The translations under genes were made by a program, and so were the position numbers. The notes below the pieces were generated by a model, which worked only from the letters and a program-made list of their open reading frames with translations, was not told the DNA's origin and searched no databases. This document shows positions 6,448-15,443 of a stretch of DNA of 64,000 bases, one piece after another. The stretch comes from Streptomyces sp. C10-9-1 (GTDB lineage Bacteria; Actinomycetota; Actinomycetes; Streptomycetales; Streptomycetaceae): contig NZ_JANHKP010000013.1 of the NCBI RefSeq assembly GCF_024497955.1, forward strand, positions 180,086-244,085, written 5' to 3'. The stretch's first letter is position 1; each line of letters opens with the position of its first letter.

Positions 6448-7741
6448 TTCGAGGGGTCGTTGCAACACCGTGGTCGGTTGATCAGGCGGTGAGCAGTTTG
6501 GACAGGCGCTCGGCTGGGGTTTCCCAGCCGAGCGTCTTGCGTGGGCGGCCGTTGAGTTCGGCGGCGACAGCAGCCAGGTGTTCGCGGGTGTGGACGGACA
6601 GGTCGGTGCCCTTGGGGAAGTACTGCCGCAGCAGGCCGTTGGTGTTTTCGTTCGAGCCGCGCTGCCAGGGGCTGGCTGGGTCGCAGAAGTAGACCGGGAT
6701 GTCCGTGGCCATGGTGAACGTGCGGTGGGCGGCTATCTCCGAGCCCTGGTCCCAGGTCAGGGAGCGTCGCAGGTGGGCAGGAAGCGTCTTCACGGTCTCG
6801 ACCAGGGCATCTCGGGTGGCGGGTGCGGTGTGGTCGACGGGGAGGTGGACCAGCATCACGTAGCGGGTGGCGCGTTCGACGAGCGTGCCGATCGCCGAGC
6901 GGTTGTCCTTGCCGGTGATCAGATCGCCTTCCCAGTGGCCCGGGACGGCCCGGTCGTCGGCCTCGGCGGGACGGTCACTGATCATCACCATGTCCTTGAC
7001 CGCACGATGCTGGCGTCTGTCGGGCTGGCGGCGCGGGCGGCGGCGGGCGCGTCCGGTCCGCAGGGCTCTGGCAAGCTCGCGGCGGAGTTCACCGCGGCCC
7101 TGGACGTAGAGCGCCTGGTAGACCGTCTCGTGGGTCACGTGCATCTCCGGCCGGTCGGGAAACCCTCTGCGCAGAGCCTGGCAGATCTGCTCGGGACTCC
7201 ACCGTCGGGTCAGACGCTCCTGGATGAAGTCCCGCAGCTCGGGGTTCTGGCCGATCTTCCCGAGCTTGGGGCGGGGCCGGCGGGCATCGGCGCGGGACTG
7301 GGCCGCATGCGGCCGGTAGTGCCACTGGCCGCGAGGATCGACGGTGCGGTTGCGGTGGATCTCCCGGCTGATGGTGGACGGGCTGCGGCCCAGCTCGGGC
7401 GCGATGGCCCGGATGGTGGCCTTCTCCCGCAGCCGGTCGGCGATGTGGATGCGCTCCTCCTCGCGCAGGTACCGCGACGAGACGGACTGTGGCGCCCGCA
7501 CAGCATGCGCGGGCGCCACAGTCCGGTTGGGACTCGTCCTGCCGTTCCGCCATTCACGGCCGGTTCTCAGGTTGATCCCGACGACCCGGCAGGCTTCCTT
7601 GTTCGAGTACCCCAGCTGCATGAGGCGGAAGTATTCCTCCCGCTCACGCCGCAGCTTCCTGGGCCCCTGAGCCTTGCGGATCTTGCGAACCTCGAAGTCC
7701 ATCGCACCCCTTGAGCTGGGGTGTTGCGACGACCACTAGAA
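6448..7741. mobile_element. IS30-family insertion sequence
   Basis: The transposase gene is flanked by imperfect 22-bp inverted repeats. The left end (6448-6469) reads TTCGAGGGGTCGTTGCAACACC; the right end (7720-7741) read on the other strand is TTCTAGTGGTCGTCGCAACACC, three mismatches. Total length is about 1.29 kb, normal for IS30 elements. No target-site duplication can be assigned confidently, since IS30 duplications are only 2-3 bp. The element sits between the RHS operon with its immunity gene and the orphan toxin tip, and may have helped create that arrangement. Confidence 0.8.
6482..7702 (-). CDS. IS30-family transposase, apparently intact
   Basis: This 406-residue DDE transposase has an N-terminal helix-turn-helix (MQLGYSNKEACRVVGINLRTGREW) and a second IS30-type helix-turn-helix (IAPELGRSPSTISREIHRN). 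The catalytic domain holds three acidic residues in GHWEGDLI, TWDQGSE and GSNENTNGLLRQYFPKGTD. No frameshift or stop interrupts it, so it may be active. The ATG at 7702 is close to the right inverted repeat, as usual for single-ORF IS30 elements. It copies and pastes its own element. Confidence 0.92.
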   Translation of the reverse strand: MDFEVRKIRKAQGPRKLRREREEYFRLMQLGYSNKEACRVVGINLRTGREWRNGRTSPNRTVAPAHAVRAPQSVSSRYLREEERIHIADRLREKATIRAIAPELGRSPSTISREIHRNRTVDPRGQWHYRPHAAQSRADARRPRPKLGKIGQNPELRDFIQERLTRRWSPEQICQALRRGFPDRPEMHVTHETVYQALYVQGRGELRRELARALRTGRARRRPRRQPDRRQHRAVKDMVMISDRPAEADDRAVPGHWEGDLITGKDNRSAIGTLVERATRYVMLVHLPVDHTAPATRDALVETVKTLPAHLRRSLTWDQGSEIAAHRTFTMATDIPVYFCDPASPWQRGSNENTNGLLRQYFPKGTDLSVHTREHLAAVAAELNGRPRKTLGWETPAERLSKLLTA

Positions 7742-7839
7742 CTCAAGATACCTGACGGGGCCTCAAATTTACACAAGCGTACCGCTGTGCGGGGCTCAGT
7801 ATCTGGGCCGGATCGACTCCAGTGGGCCGCTCCGTGACA

Positions 7840-8472
7840 TTACGGCCGTCTACCGCTCGGAGATCCGTAGTTGGCGGTCAGGGTTGCAGCGTACTTGTCC
7901 GGAACGGTCCGCCCCGCGAAGGTCAGCGGGAGATACGACTCCAGTGCGCCTGACACCTCCAGGAAGGGCCCGAACTGCGCGCGCCATTTGTTCCGTGCGA
8001 CCACGTTCGGAAACCCCCGGAAGACTGCAACCTCGGGATCCCTTTCGCCCCAACAGCCCCATCTCCCGGAAGGTCCAGTCACAGCGATGACGTTCGCAGA
8101 GATCGCGATCGACCCCATGATGTCGCCGTCCGGCTCGTGGCCGATCGCCGCCCAGTAGTCGTCCATGTCGGCCTCGACGGACAACGACAACGCCGGGTAC
8201 ATCCGGTACTCCGGGAGATAGAACCCGTCGCAGTCCGGCTCAAGAACCAGCAGTTCGACATGCCTGTCACCATGCCACCGGGCCATCGTGCGGAGCGCCG
8301 GCCAGAATTCCGGGGTGAGGACCGCATCGAACTCACAGAACAGCGAGTCCTCCGCATCTTCTTTGAAGACTTGGTCAGGCAGCCTGGCGTCGAGATCGAA
8401 GGTGGCTGCGCCACGGCAGCGAACATCCAGATAGCTGTTGCGATCGATCACTATCGAACCCGCCTCTGCCAT
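7840..8472 (-). CDS. Immunity protein for the RHS toxin
   Basis: This 210-residue acidic, soluble protein has no signal peptide and many acidic and aromatic residues (EADMDDYWAAIGHEPDGD, DPEVAVFRGFPNVVARNKW). No named immunity family is recognised. The role follows from position: its ATG overlaps the TAA stop of the RHS gene (TAATG), the expected coupling of a toxin and its antidote, and it is last in the operon. The N-terminal half mentions a position-dependent pattern (VLTPEFWPALRTMARWHGD) that could be used to search for homologues. Homology to the other two immunity genes in the window is not visible. Confidence 0.7.
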   Translation of the reverse strand: MAEAGSIVIDRNSYLDVRCRGAATFDLDARLPDQVFKEDAEDSLFCEFDAVLTPEFWPALRTMARWHGDRHVELLVLEPDCDGFYLPEYRMYPALSLSVEADMDDYWAAIGHEPDGDIMGSIAISANVIAVTGPSGRWGCWGERDPEVAVFRGFPNVVARNKWRAQFGPFLEVSGALESYLPLTFAGRTVPDKYAATLTANYGSPSGRRP

Positions 8473-11400
8473 TAGTCCTCACCCAGCCTGATCTTGATAT
8501 CGGCCTTCTTGGACCCCGGATTGTAGTAGTCAGCCGTCCACCCCTCGTGGGTGTTCGCCTTCCCGCGAAGGAAATACCTTGCCCCATCCTTCTCGTACAT
8601 GATGTTCGGGCCCTTGTCGGTACGAGCCCACCCATTGGCCTCAAGGTTCTTTCCGAAGTCCACGGGACCGACGTCCGTCGACTTGTTCAGCATGCGAGCG
8701 CCAGGCTTGGTGATGTCCTCATATTTTGACGCGGTCGGACAGTCGCTGTTGTGAACCAGGACCGGGGTCTCGCCCGCCTGCACATAGTACGTGTGGACGT
8801 CCTCGATCGTGAGGTCGTGTGTGCGCTGGCGCTTCTCGAAGTGGCGGATCCTGGCGACCTCGACGGTGTCGCCTTCCGGGGTGCGCAGGCGCGTGCCCGG
8901 CTTGATGTCCCCGGCGTCGATCCAGGCGGCCTCGTCGACGGCCCAGAAGGGATGCGTCGTCGTGGAAATGAGCGCCGCCGCGCTGCCGTCGCTCTCGACG
9001 GTCAGGTCGACGAAGTCCTTGTCGTCCTCCGTGACGATCGTGGCGACCACCTCACGCGTGGTGGTCTCGCCGGTCTCCGGGTCGGTGACGGTGACGCTGT
9101 CACCGAGTTCGACCTCTTCGATCGGTTTCGTCTTCCCGTCGGCAAGAAGGACCCCGGTGCCTGGTAGGAAGCTGTGCTTGGTCAGGCAATCACTCGCCTG
9201 CTTGGTCACTTTCGCCTTGGCAGCGGCGAGTTTGTCCTTCGCCTTGTCCAGGGCCTCGGAGCGCTTCCACATGTCCTTGGCGCCACCGACGAGGTCATCG
9301 AGCAGGCCCCAGACACGCTTGGCGAGCTGGTACCCCTTCTTCCATTTGAAGGGGCTGCCGTACTTGGCGAGGAGCTTGCCGGCCAGGCCGCCGACGAAGC
9401 TGCTTGCGATGTTCAGCGCCGTTTCGCCACAGGAACCCAGGTCGCCGCTGGAGAAGCAGTCCAGAGCGGCGTCGATGCCAAGCTCCTTCTTGGCAATCTT
9501 GACCAGTTCCTTGACAGCCTGCTTCGTCTGCTGCTTGGCGCCGTTGTACTGGCGCTCCGCCCGGTCCCTGTCGTTCTGGGCCCGGTAGACCGCCTGCTGC
9601 TTCCTGGGCTCCGCGTAGAGCTTGGCGATCTGCTGCATCGCCCACTTGTAGAGCCGGAGGAATCCCACCCACTCGCCCGACGGATCGGAGAGTGTCACGG
9701 GGCTGTTGTTGGCGTAGGCGTAGCCGTTGATCTGCTGCGGCTGCCTGTAGTCGATGATCGGGTCGACCGAGATGAACTTGCCCAGTGCGGGGTCGTACTC
9801 GCGGGCGCCGACGCTGGTCAGGCCGGTCTGCTTGTCGATCGTGCCGCCGACGAACCCCTTCTCGCCGGGCCACTCGCCGACCGGGCTGCCGCGGTCGAGC
9901 CCGTAGGGGTCGAAGCGCCGCTGGGACACCGAGCCTGTGGTGGCGTCGACCGCCAGCTGGCCCGTGCCGTGGTGGTCGGAGGACAGGAAGGCCAGGTTCC
10001 CGCTGTCGGAGCGGACCGCGACCGTCTGGCCGGCGAAGGAGTAGTAGCGGGTGGCCTCGACCTTCGAGGAGCCCTTGGCCAGCCGCAGCTCCATGCCGGG
10101 CAGGTAGACCGTGGTGGCCGTCGCGTCACGGCGGACCACGCGGTCGCCCCCGGCGTCGTAGACGTAGGTCGCCTCCGCGCCGCCCGCCTCGGTCGTCCTG
10201 ACCAGCTGGCCCTCGACGTCCCACTCCAGCTTCTGGGCGTCGCCGCCGATGACGCGCTCGGTGGTGTTGCCGGTCGCGTCGTAGGCGTAGGTGTACTGCT
10301 GGTCCACGCTCGGGCCGTCCTCGACGACCTTGGTCACCGCGTGCGGTCCGGCCGCGCCTTCACCGTAGGTGTAGGTGCGGGTGATGTCCTCGGCGGCGTT
10401 CAGGCCGGTGTCGTGGATGACCTCCTTGGTGCGGTTGCCGATCGCGTCGACCTCGTACGACTTCCAGTACGGCGCGGGGCCGCCGAGTGCCTTGCCGCCC
10501 GCGGGGGCGGTACAGGCGGACGGCCGGGAGCCGCCCGTCGCCGCGCCGGACGTACCCGCGCCCGCCGCCGTTTCGGCGGTGGCCGCAGGCGTCCATGCCT
10601 CGGCGAGCCGCTGGCCGCTGTCGTAGGCGAAGCACTGCAGATCCGCGGAGCCGACCCCGGTGTCGGCGGTGTCCGAGATGGACAGCACCTTGCCGGACTG
10701 GTCGTAGGAGTAGTGCGCGGCCTTCAGCGAACGGCTCTGCGAGGAGACGTCGACCACCGCACGGGTGAGCCGGTCGGTTCCCTTCTCGTACTGGAAGGTC
10801 TGCCACAGCTTCTGGCCGCCGTTGTCGGACAGCTCCAGCTGCTGGAGCAGGCTGGTGTTGGAGTACACCGTGTCCGTGACGTACGACGTCTTGCCGCGCA
10901 TGGACGTGGGGCGCTGCAGGTCGTCGTAGCCGAACACCACGGTCTCGTTGCCGAGGCCCCCGGCGGCCGGCATACCGATGCCCTGGACGGTGCCGTCGAA
11001 GTTGTAGCCGGTGGTGAAGGTGTAGGTCCCCGCCAGCGCGCCCTCGGACTTGGGCACCGAGTACGCGGTCTTCAGCGGCTGGTAGAAGGCGTCCATGGAC
11101 TGGGTGACGGTGGCGAAGTAGTCGCTGCCGCCGTTGACATAGCGCAGCGAGGCCCATGCCTGGCCCAGCCAGCCGGGCCGGTCGTAGCGGGTCTCGGTGA
11201 GCCGGGTGCCGGTGTTCGGCTCGCCCTCCCAGGTGGTCAGGGTGCGGCCGAGCTTGTCGTAGACGGTGGAGCGCTTCTTGCCCCGCGCGTCGGTGCCGGA
11301 GACCGGACGGTCCGCGGCGTCGTAGGCGAACGTGGAGACGCCGATGTCCGGGTCGACCGTCTTGACCTTGCGGCCCATCTGGTCGTACTCGAACTGCCAG

Positions 11401-14400
11401 ACGTTGCCCTTGGCGTCGGTGACCTGGGCCAGTTCGCCGCCCGGCGTGTACCTGAACTTCGTCGCGTCGTACCCTGCGCCCGGACCGGGAGGCCCGTTCA
11501 CCGCGGGTGACTCGCCGTGGTGGTAGCGCAGCTCCGTGATCTGGTCCGCGGCGTTGGTGATCTTGGTTACCGGCACGCCGCCCTGCGGCGGGTCGAGATG
11601 AGTGCGGTCGCCGTCGTACCGGGTCGTGGTGGACCACTGCGGTGCGCCGGCGACGGCGAAGGTCTCCTTCGTCGGGCGGCCGAGACCGTCGTACTCGTAG
11701 AGCGTCTGCGCGCCGACCTCACCGTTGCCGACCTCCAGCAGCTCGCTGGAGGGTGCGCCCACGGCGTTGTAGGTGCTGTTGGTCTTCTTGATCTTGCCGA
11801 CGCCGTCGTAGAAGGTGTCGGCGACCATGCGGCTGCCGTCCGGACCCTCGGTCTGCAGCTGCCGGGGCCTGAGCAGTCCGTCGTAGAGCTGCCACTCCAC
11901 ACCGTAGGAGCCGCTGATCTCGATCTTCTCGGTCTTGACCGCGACCGGCTTGTCCCGGCGGACGAGGTAGGAGTACTTGATGCTCGGGGCGTGCGTCCTG
12001 GGCCGGTCGGGCAGCCAGAGCGACACCAGGCGGCCCAAGGGGTCGTAGGCGAAATCCGTGCGCTTGCCGTTCGGGTCGGTCTGGCCGGCCGACTGGCCCC
12101 ACGCGGGGGCGAAGTCGGTGGTGGTGACATGCCCGAGGGCGTTGGTGGCCTTGGTCTTCGAGATCAGGCCGTTGACGTCGGTGTACTCGGTGGTCGTCCT
12201 TGCCCCGACAGCGTCGGTCTGGGACGTGGGGCGGCCGAAGGCGTCGTATGTGGTGTGTCCGGTGACCTGGTAGGTCGCCGTGGAGCCGTCGTGGGAGGCC
12301 AGCCGCTCCGTCGTGGTGGCGTCGCCCCTGGTCGGCTGGTCGCCGAACGAGCCGCCGTCGTACGAGGTCCGCTCGTCGGCTATCACCTGCGTCCTGCGGT
12401 CCGGCGTTGCCGAGCAGCTGACCGACACGGCCTCACTGCGGGAGGGCAGTTCGTACATGTGCTCGGAGGTGTTGTCCGTGTACCACAACCGGGTGCACTT
12501 GTCGTCCTCGGCGGTGGAGACATCGCCCAGGTCCTCGACCATGCTGACCCGGCCGGTGCGGTTCCCCGTCTCGTACCACGAGGTGGACTTCGTCTCCCGC
12601 CAGCCGCCGGACGCGAGGGCGGTGTACCCGCGGGTGACCCTCGGCTGGACGATCGTGGCCTTGGTGGTCTTCCACTTCCTGGTCTGCGTGGCCGTGTCGT
12701 GCTTCCACGGCTCGCTGATCACCTTGGAGACGACCTTGTCCCCGTCCCAGGTCCGGGTCTCGAGCTCGAAGCCGGTGTACTTCTCGTGCCCGGTGTAGGT
12801 CTTGCCGGTGGAGTCGGTGACCTCCTCAGTGCGGGTGCCGCCTCCCGGCTTCTTGTCGCCGTCCAGCCCCTGGAGGTACGTGTAGTCGAGCCGTGTCGAC
12901 ATGGTCTGGCCGTTGCCGTTGCCGTTGCCGCTGGTGACGGTGACCTTGCCGTAGCCCTGCCACTGGTCCCAGGTCAGGAACTTCTCGTCGGTGATGCCGT
13001 CCGGCTCGCCGTGCCGCCAGCCGGCGTCGCCCTTGTAGTCGTAGCGGGTGACGACATCCTCGCCGCCGCCCGTGCGGTCGGTCTCGATGATCTCGGCGAC
13101 GACGTACTTGTGGAACCAGTCGGTGATCGGGTCGATATGGCCGGGCGGGGCCCACCTCACGGGATAGCAGCGGCCCGTCTGCTCACCCGGCTTCGGCAGC
13201 TTGTCGGCCGTGCACTCGGTCGGCGCGTAGTTGACGTCCAGCTGTGTGCCGGTCTCGGTGAGCACCGACGCCAGTCGGAAGCGGTGGAAGGGCGCGATGT
13301 TGTCGCCGTCCTTGTCCACCCGGTTCTTCAGCTGGATGCCCTGCAGTTCGAGCGAGGGGAGCTTGGCGCTGCCGCCGACCCTGCCCTCGTGGTCGATCGC
13401 GGAGAGCCACAGGGTCTTGGAGTCGTCGCCATTGTCGGTGAACAGGTGGGTGAAGGTCCAGGCGTCCACATCCGTGTAGGCGCCGGAGCCCTTGTGCATC
13501 TGCGTGGTGATGCCGGTCAGCCGCTTGCGGGTCCAGAAGGTCGCCGAGACCTGGCTGGAGTCGCACTTCGCCCCCGCCTTGCAGTAGCGGTCCACCGGGG
13601 TGTCCGGCCAGTGCTTGGCATTGGCCTTGGTGAACGTGCCCGCCGCGCAGTCGAAGTCCTTCGTCGGCAGGCAGCGCTCGGCGGTGTGGAAGACGACGCG
13701 CGCCCCGGCATCGGTGGAGAACACCTTGCCGTCGCGCTGGCCGTGGTCGATGCGCTTGAGGTAGCCGCCGCGCGTGTACGCGGTGCCCTCGACGTCGGTC
13801 TTGCCGTTCAGGGCGTAGTGGTTGGTCTCCTTGCCGTACAGGTAGGACATCACGTTGCCGCGGGTGTCCTTGACGTAGTCGAGGTTCCAGCGCCAGGCCT
13901 GCTGGCAGTGGGCCTTGCTGAACGTCGCATTGTGGCAGGGCTCGCCGGAGTCGTCTCCGAAGACGGGCACCGTCCACGTGGAGTCGGTCTCCTCCTTGCC
14001 GGATGTCCAGCCGGGGCGGCGGTTCAGGCCGAAGTAGTACTCCGTGCCGTCGGTGGTCGTCACCTTCCAGTGCTCACCGTTGTCGTCGCCGTTGTGCGCC
14101 CCGGTCAGCTGCTCGACCCTGGCGCCGTTCTCGCTGGCGAGATGCCATTTGCCGGAGGTGTCATCCTTGATCAGCTCACCGGAGGCGCCCTCCAGCATGA
14201 TGGTGGCGTTGTCGAACGCCCAGCACTGCTCGGCGGAGGACTTGTGGCCGTCGTCCGAGCAGGGCTTGTAGCGGCGCTCGATGTAGCCGGGCTCGTAGGA
14301 GAAGCCCTCACCGGCCCAGGAACCCTGGTTGTTGGTCGCCGAGGTGCGGCCGTCCACCGCCTGGGAGGAGTAGCCCAGCCCGACCGACGGGGTCAGACCG

Positions 14401-15350
14401 CCCGGGGTCGGCACCGTCCGGATCGGGTAGTTCCAGGAGAACCCGCCGGACGAGTTGGCCACGGACCACTTCGACGAAGGCGACAGCGGAGTCGCCCTGT
14501 AGTCGCCCTGCGAGGAGGAGTCCCCGCCGGTGACGGCCAGCAGGGGGGCCGCCTCACCCGCATGGGTGGACAGGCCCGCTCGGTCGGCGTCGGCCTCGAC
14601 GGTGGCGGTCACCGTCCGGGCGTCCGCGTCGTTCCGGGAGTCGAGCGGCTTCGGCAGCTCGGGGCAGTCCCTGCTGCCCGGGGTCGCCTTGGCGGCACAG
14701 GCGGGAAGCTCCACCAGCCGCAGACGGGCCCCGTAGTCGCCGCCGTACGCCTCGGCGAACTTCGCGTAGTTCACGGTCAGCTCGACCGGTGCGGACGTCT
14801 CCACTCCGTCCGCGCGCTGCACCCGCAGCAGCGCCGCGCTGCCCAGTTCGGCGGCCCGCTCCCGGCCCAGCGACGAGACCCGCACGCGGTCCGGGGCCGG
14901 ACTCCCGGCCCTTGCCGCCGGGGAGTGTTCGCTTTTGGCCGTGGCCTTCGCCGAGAGGTGTGCGTCGCTCGCGGTGACCGGAAGTCCGCCGATCGTGGCG
15001 GTGTCGCCGGTACCGCCGGGCGCCGCGGCGCCCTTGGGCACGCCGTCGCGGCTGCCGAGCTGTGCGCCGACGCGCAGCGTGGTGCTGTCGCCGTCCGGCC
15101 ACTCGGGCGCGTCCAGCGTCTCCACCGCGGCCTTTGCCGCCGGGTCGGCACCGCGTGGTTTCGTCCTGGCGTTCTTCCCCTGTGCCGGCTCGCCCAGGTC
15201 CTGGACGCCCGGCCGGTCTGTGCCTGCGGCTTCCACCGGAACGGCTTGCACCGTCCCCGCGGACAGGGCGAGGCTCAGGCCGATGACGACCGATCCCGCC
15301 CAGCGGCGCGATATGCGCCGGGTCAACAATCGTCCTCTGAAGGACTTCAC
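8472..15350 (-). CDS. RHS/YD-repeat polymorphic toxin with pretoxin HINT domain and C-terminal toxin tip
   Basis: This 2292-residue secreted protein starts with a Sec-type signal (RRISRRWAGSVVIGLSLALSAGTVQA). Residues ~270-370 resemble an SpvB/TcdB-like entry region (SPSSKWSVANSSGGFSWNYP). A long array of YD repeats follows, ending near residue 1890 in the conserved RHS core (GAREYDPALGKFISVDPI, then DPSGEW). A HINT peptidase domain spans about 2053-2200 (CLTKHSFLPGTGVLLADG, TTTHPFW, ending VLVHN), and the last 92 residues are the toxin tip (YFLRGKANTHEGWTADYY). RHS shells encase and release the tip into neighbouring cells; HINT is thought to cleave it off. GTG 15350 has GGGGAG upstream. The toxin's target is unknown. 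Confidence 0.92.
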   Translation of the reverse strand: MKSFRGRLLTRRISRRWAGSVVIGLSLALSAGTVQAVPVEAAGTDRPGVQDLGEPAQGKNARTKPRGADPAAKAAVETLDAPEWPDGDSTTLRVGAQLGSRDGVPKGAAAPGGTGDTATIGGLPVTASDAHLSAKATAKSEHSPAARAGSPAPDRVRVSSLGRERAAELGSAALLRVQRADGVETSAPVELTVNYAKFAEAYGGDYGARLRLVELPACAAKATPGSRDCPELPKPLDSRNDADARTVTATVEADADRAGLSTHAGEAAPLLAVTGGDSSSQGDYRATPLSPSSKWSVANSSGGFSWNYPIRTVPTPGGLTPSVGLGYSSQAVDGRTSATNNQGSWAGEGFSYEPGYIERRYKPCSDDGHKSSAEQCWAFDNATIMLEGASGELIKDDTSGKWHLASENGARVEQLTGAHNGDDNGEHWKVTTTDGTEYYFGLNRRPGWTSGKEETDSTWTVPVFGDDSGEPCHNATFSKAHCQQAWRWNLDYVKDTRGNVMSYLYGKETNHYALNGKTDVEGTAYTRGGYLKRIDHGQRDGKVFSTDAGARVVFHTAERCLPTKDFDCAAGTFTKANAKHWPDTPVDRYCKAGAKCDSSQVSATFWTRKRLTGITTQMHKGSGAYTDVDAWTFTHLFTDNGDDSKTLWLSAIDHEGRVGGSAKLPSLELQGIQLKNRVDKDGDNIAPFHRFRLASVLTETGTQLDVNYAPTECTADKLPKPGEQTGRCYPVRWAPPGHIDPITDWFHKYVVAEIIETDRTGGGEDVVTRYDYKGDAGWRHGEPDGITDEKFLTWDQWQGYGKVTVTSGNGNGNGQTMSTRLDYTYLQGLDGDKKPGGGTRTEEVTDSTGKTYTGHEKYTGFELETRTWDGDKVVSKVISEPWKHDTATQTRKWKTTKATIVQPRVTRGYTALASGGWRETKSTSWYETGNRTGRVSMVEDLGDVSTAEDDKCTRLWYTDNTSEHMYELPSRSEAVSVSCSATPDRRTQVIADERTSYDGGSFGDQPTRGDATTTERLASHDGSTATYQVTGHTTYDAFGRPTSQTDAVGARTTTEYTDVNGLISKTKATNALGHVTTTDFAPAWGQSAGQTDPNGKRTDFAYDPLGRLVSLWLPDRPRTHAPSIKYSYLVRRDKPVAVKTEKIEISGSYGVEWQLYDGLLRPRQLQTEGPDGSRMVADTFYDGVGKIKKTNSTYNAVGAPSSELLEVGNGEVGAQTLYEYDGLGRPTKETFAVAGAPQWSTTTRYDGDRTHLDPPQGGVPVTKITNAADQITELRYHHGESPAVNGPPGPGAGYDATKFRYTPGGELAQVTDAKGNVWQFEYDQMGRKVKTVDPDIGVSTFAYDAADRPVSGTDARGKKRSTVYDKLGRTLTTWEGEPNTGTRLTETRYDRPGWLGQAWASLRYVNGGSDYFATVTQSMDAFYQPLKTAYSVPKSEGALAGTYTFTTGYNFDGTVQGIGMPAAGGLGNETVVFGYDDLQRPTSMRGKTSYVTDTVYSNTSLLQQLELSDNGGQKLWQTFQYEKGTDRLTRAVVDVSSQSRSLKAAHYSYDQSGKVLSISDTADTGVGSADLQCFAYDSGQRLAEAWTPAATAETAAGAGTSGAATGGSRPSACTAPAGGKALGGPAPYWKSYEVDAIGNRTKEVIHDTGLNAAEDITRTYTYGEGAAGPHAVTKVVEDGPSVDQQYTYAYDATGNTTERVIGGDAQKLEWDVEGQLVRTTEAGGAEATYVYDAGGDRVVRRDATATTVYLPGMELRLAKGSSKVEATRYYSFAGQTVAVRSDSGNLAFLSSDHHGTGQLAVDATTGSVSQRRFDPYGLDRGSPVGEWPGEKGFVGGTIDKQTGLTSVGAREYDPALGKFISVDPIIDYRQPQQINGYAYANNSPVTLSDPSGEWVGFLRLYKWAMQQIAKLYAEPRKQQAVYRAQNDRDRAERQYNGAKQQTKQAVKELVKIAKKELGIDAALDCFSSGDLGSCGETALNIASSFVGGLAGKLLAKYGSPFKWKKGYQLAKRVWGLLDDLVGGAKDMWKRSEALDKAKDKLAAAKAKVTKQASDCLTKHSFLPGTGVLLADGKTKPIEEVELGDSVTVTDPETGETTTREVVATIVTEDDKDFVDLTVESDGSAAALISTTTHPFWAVDEAAWIDAGDIKPGTRLRTPEGDTVEVARIRHFEKRQRTHDLTIEDVHTYYVQAGETPVLVHNSDCPTASKYEDITKPGARMLNKSTDVGPVDFGKNLEANGWARTDKGPNIMYEKDGARYFLRGKANTHEGWTADYYNPGSKKADIKIRLGED

Positions 15351-15401
15351 TGGATCTCCCCGATTGTGCCCATGCGGGCGTCTTCATGAAGAGCTGCCTG
15401 A

Positions 15402-15432
15402 GCGGGCCGGTCCGGGAACCGGACCGGCCCGC
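15402..15432. terminator. Strong hairpin between the LamG and RHS genes
   Basis: GCGGGCCGGTCCGG and its exact complement form a 14-bp stem with a 3-nt loop. It occupies the 93-bp gap between the LamG stop and the RHS start, inside what otherwise looks like a single operon, and has no T-run on the minus strand. It may partly stop transcription so that the toxin is made in smaller amounts, or protect the upstream mRNA end. Confidence 0.55.
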
Positions 15433-15443
15433 CCGAGCGCTCG

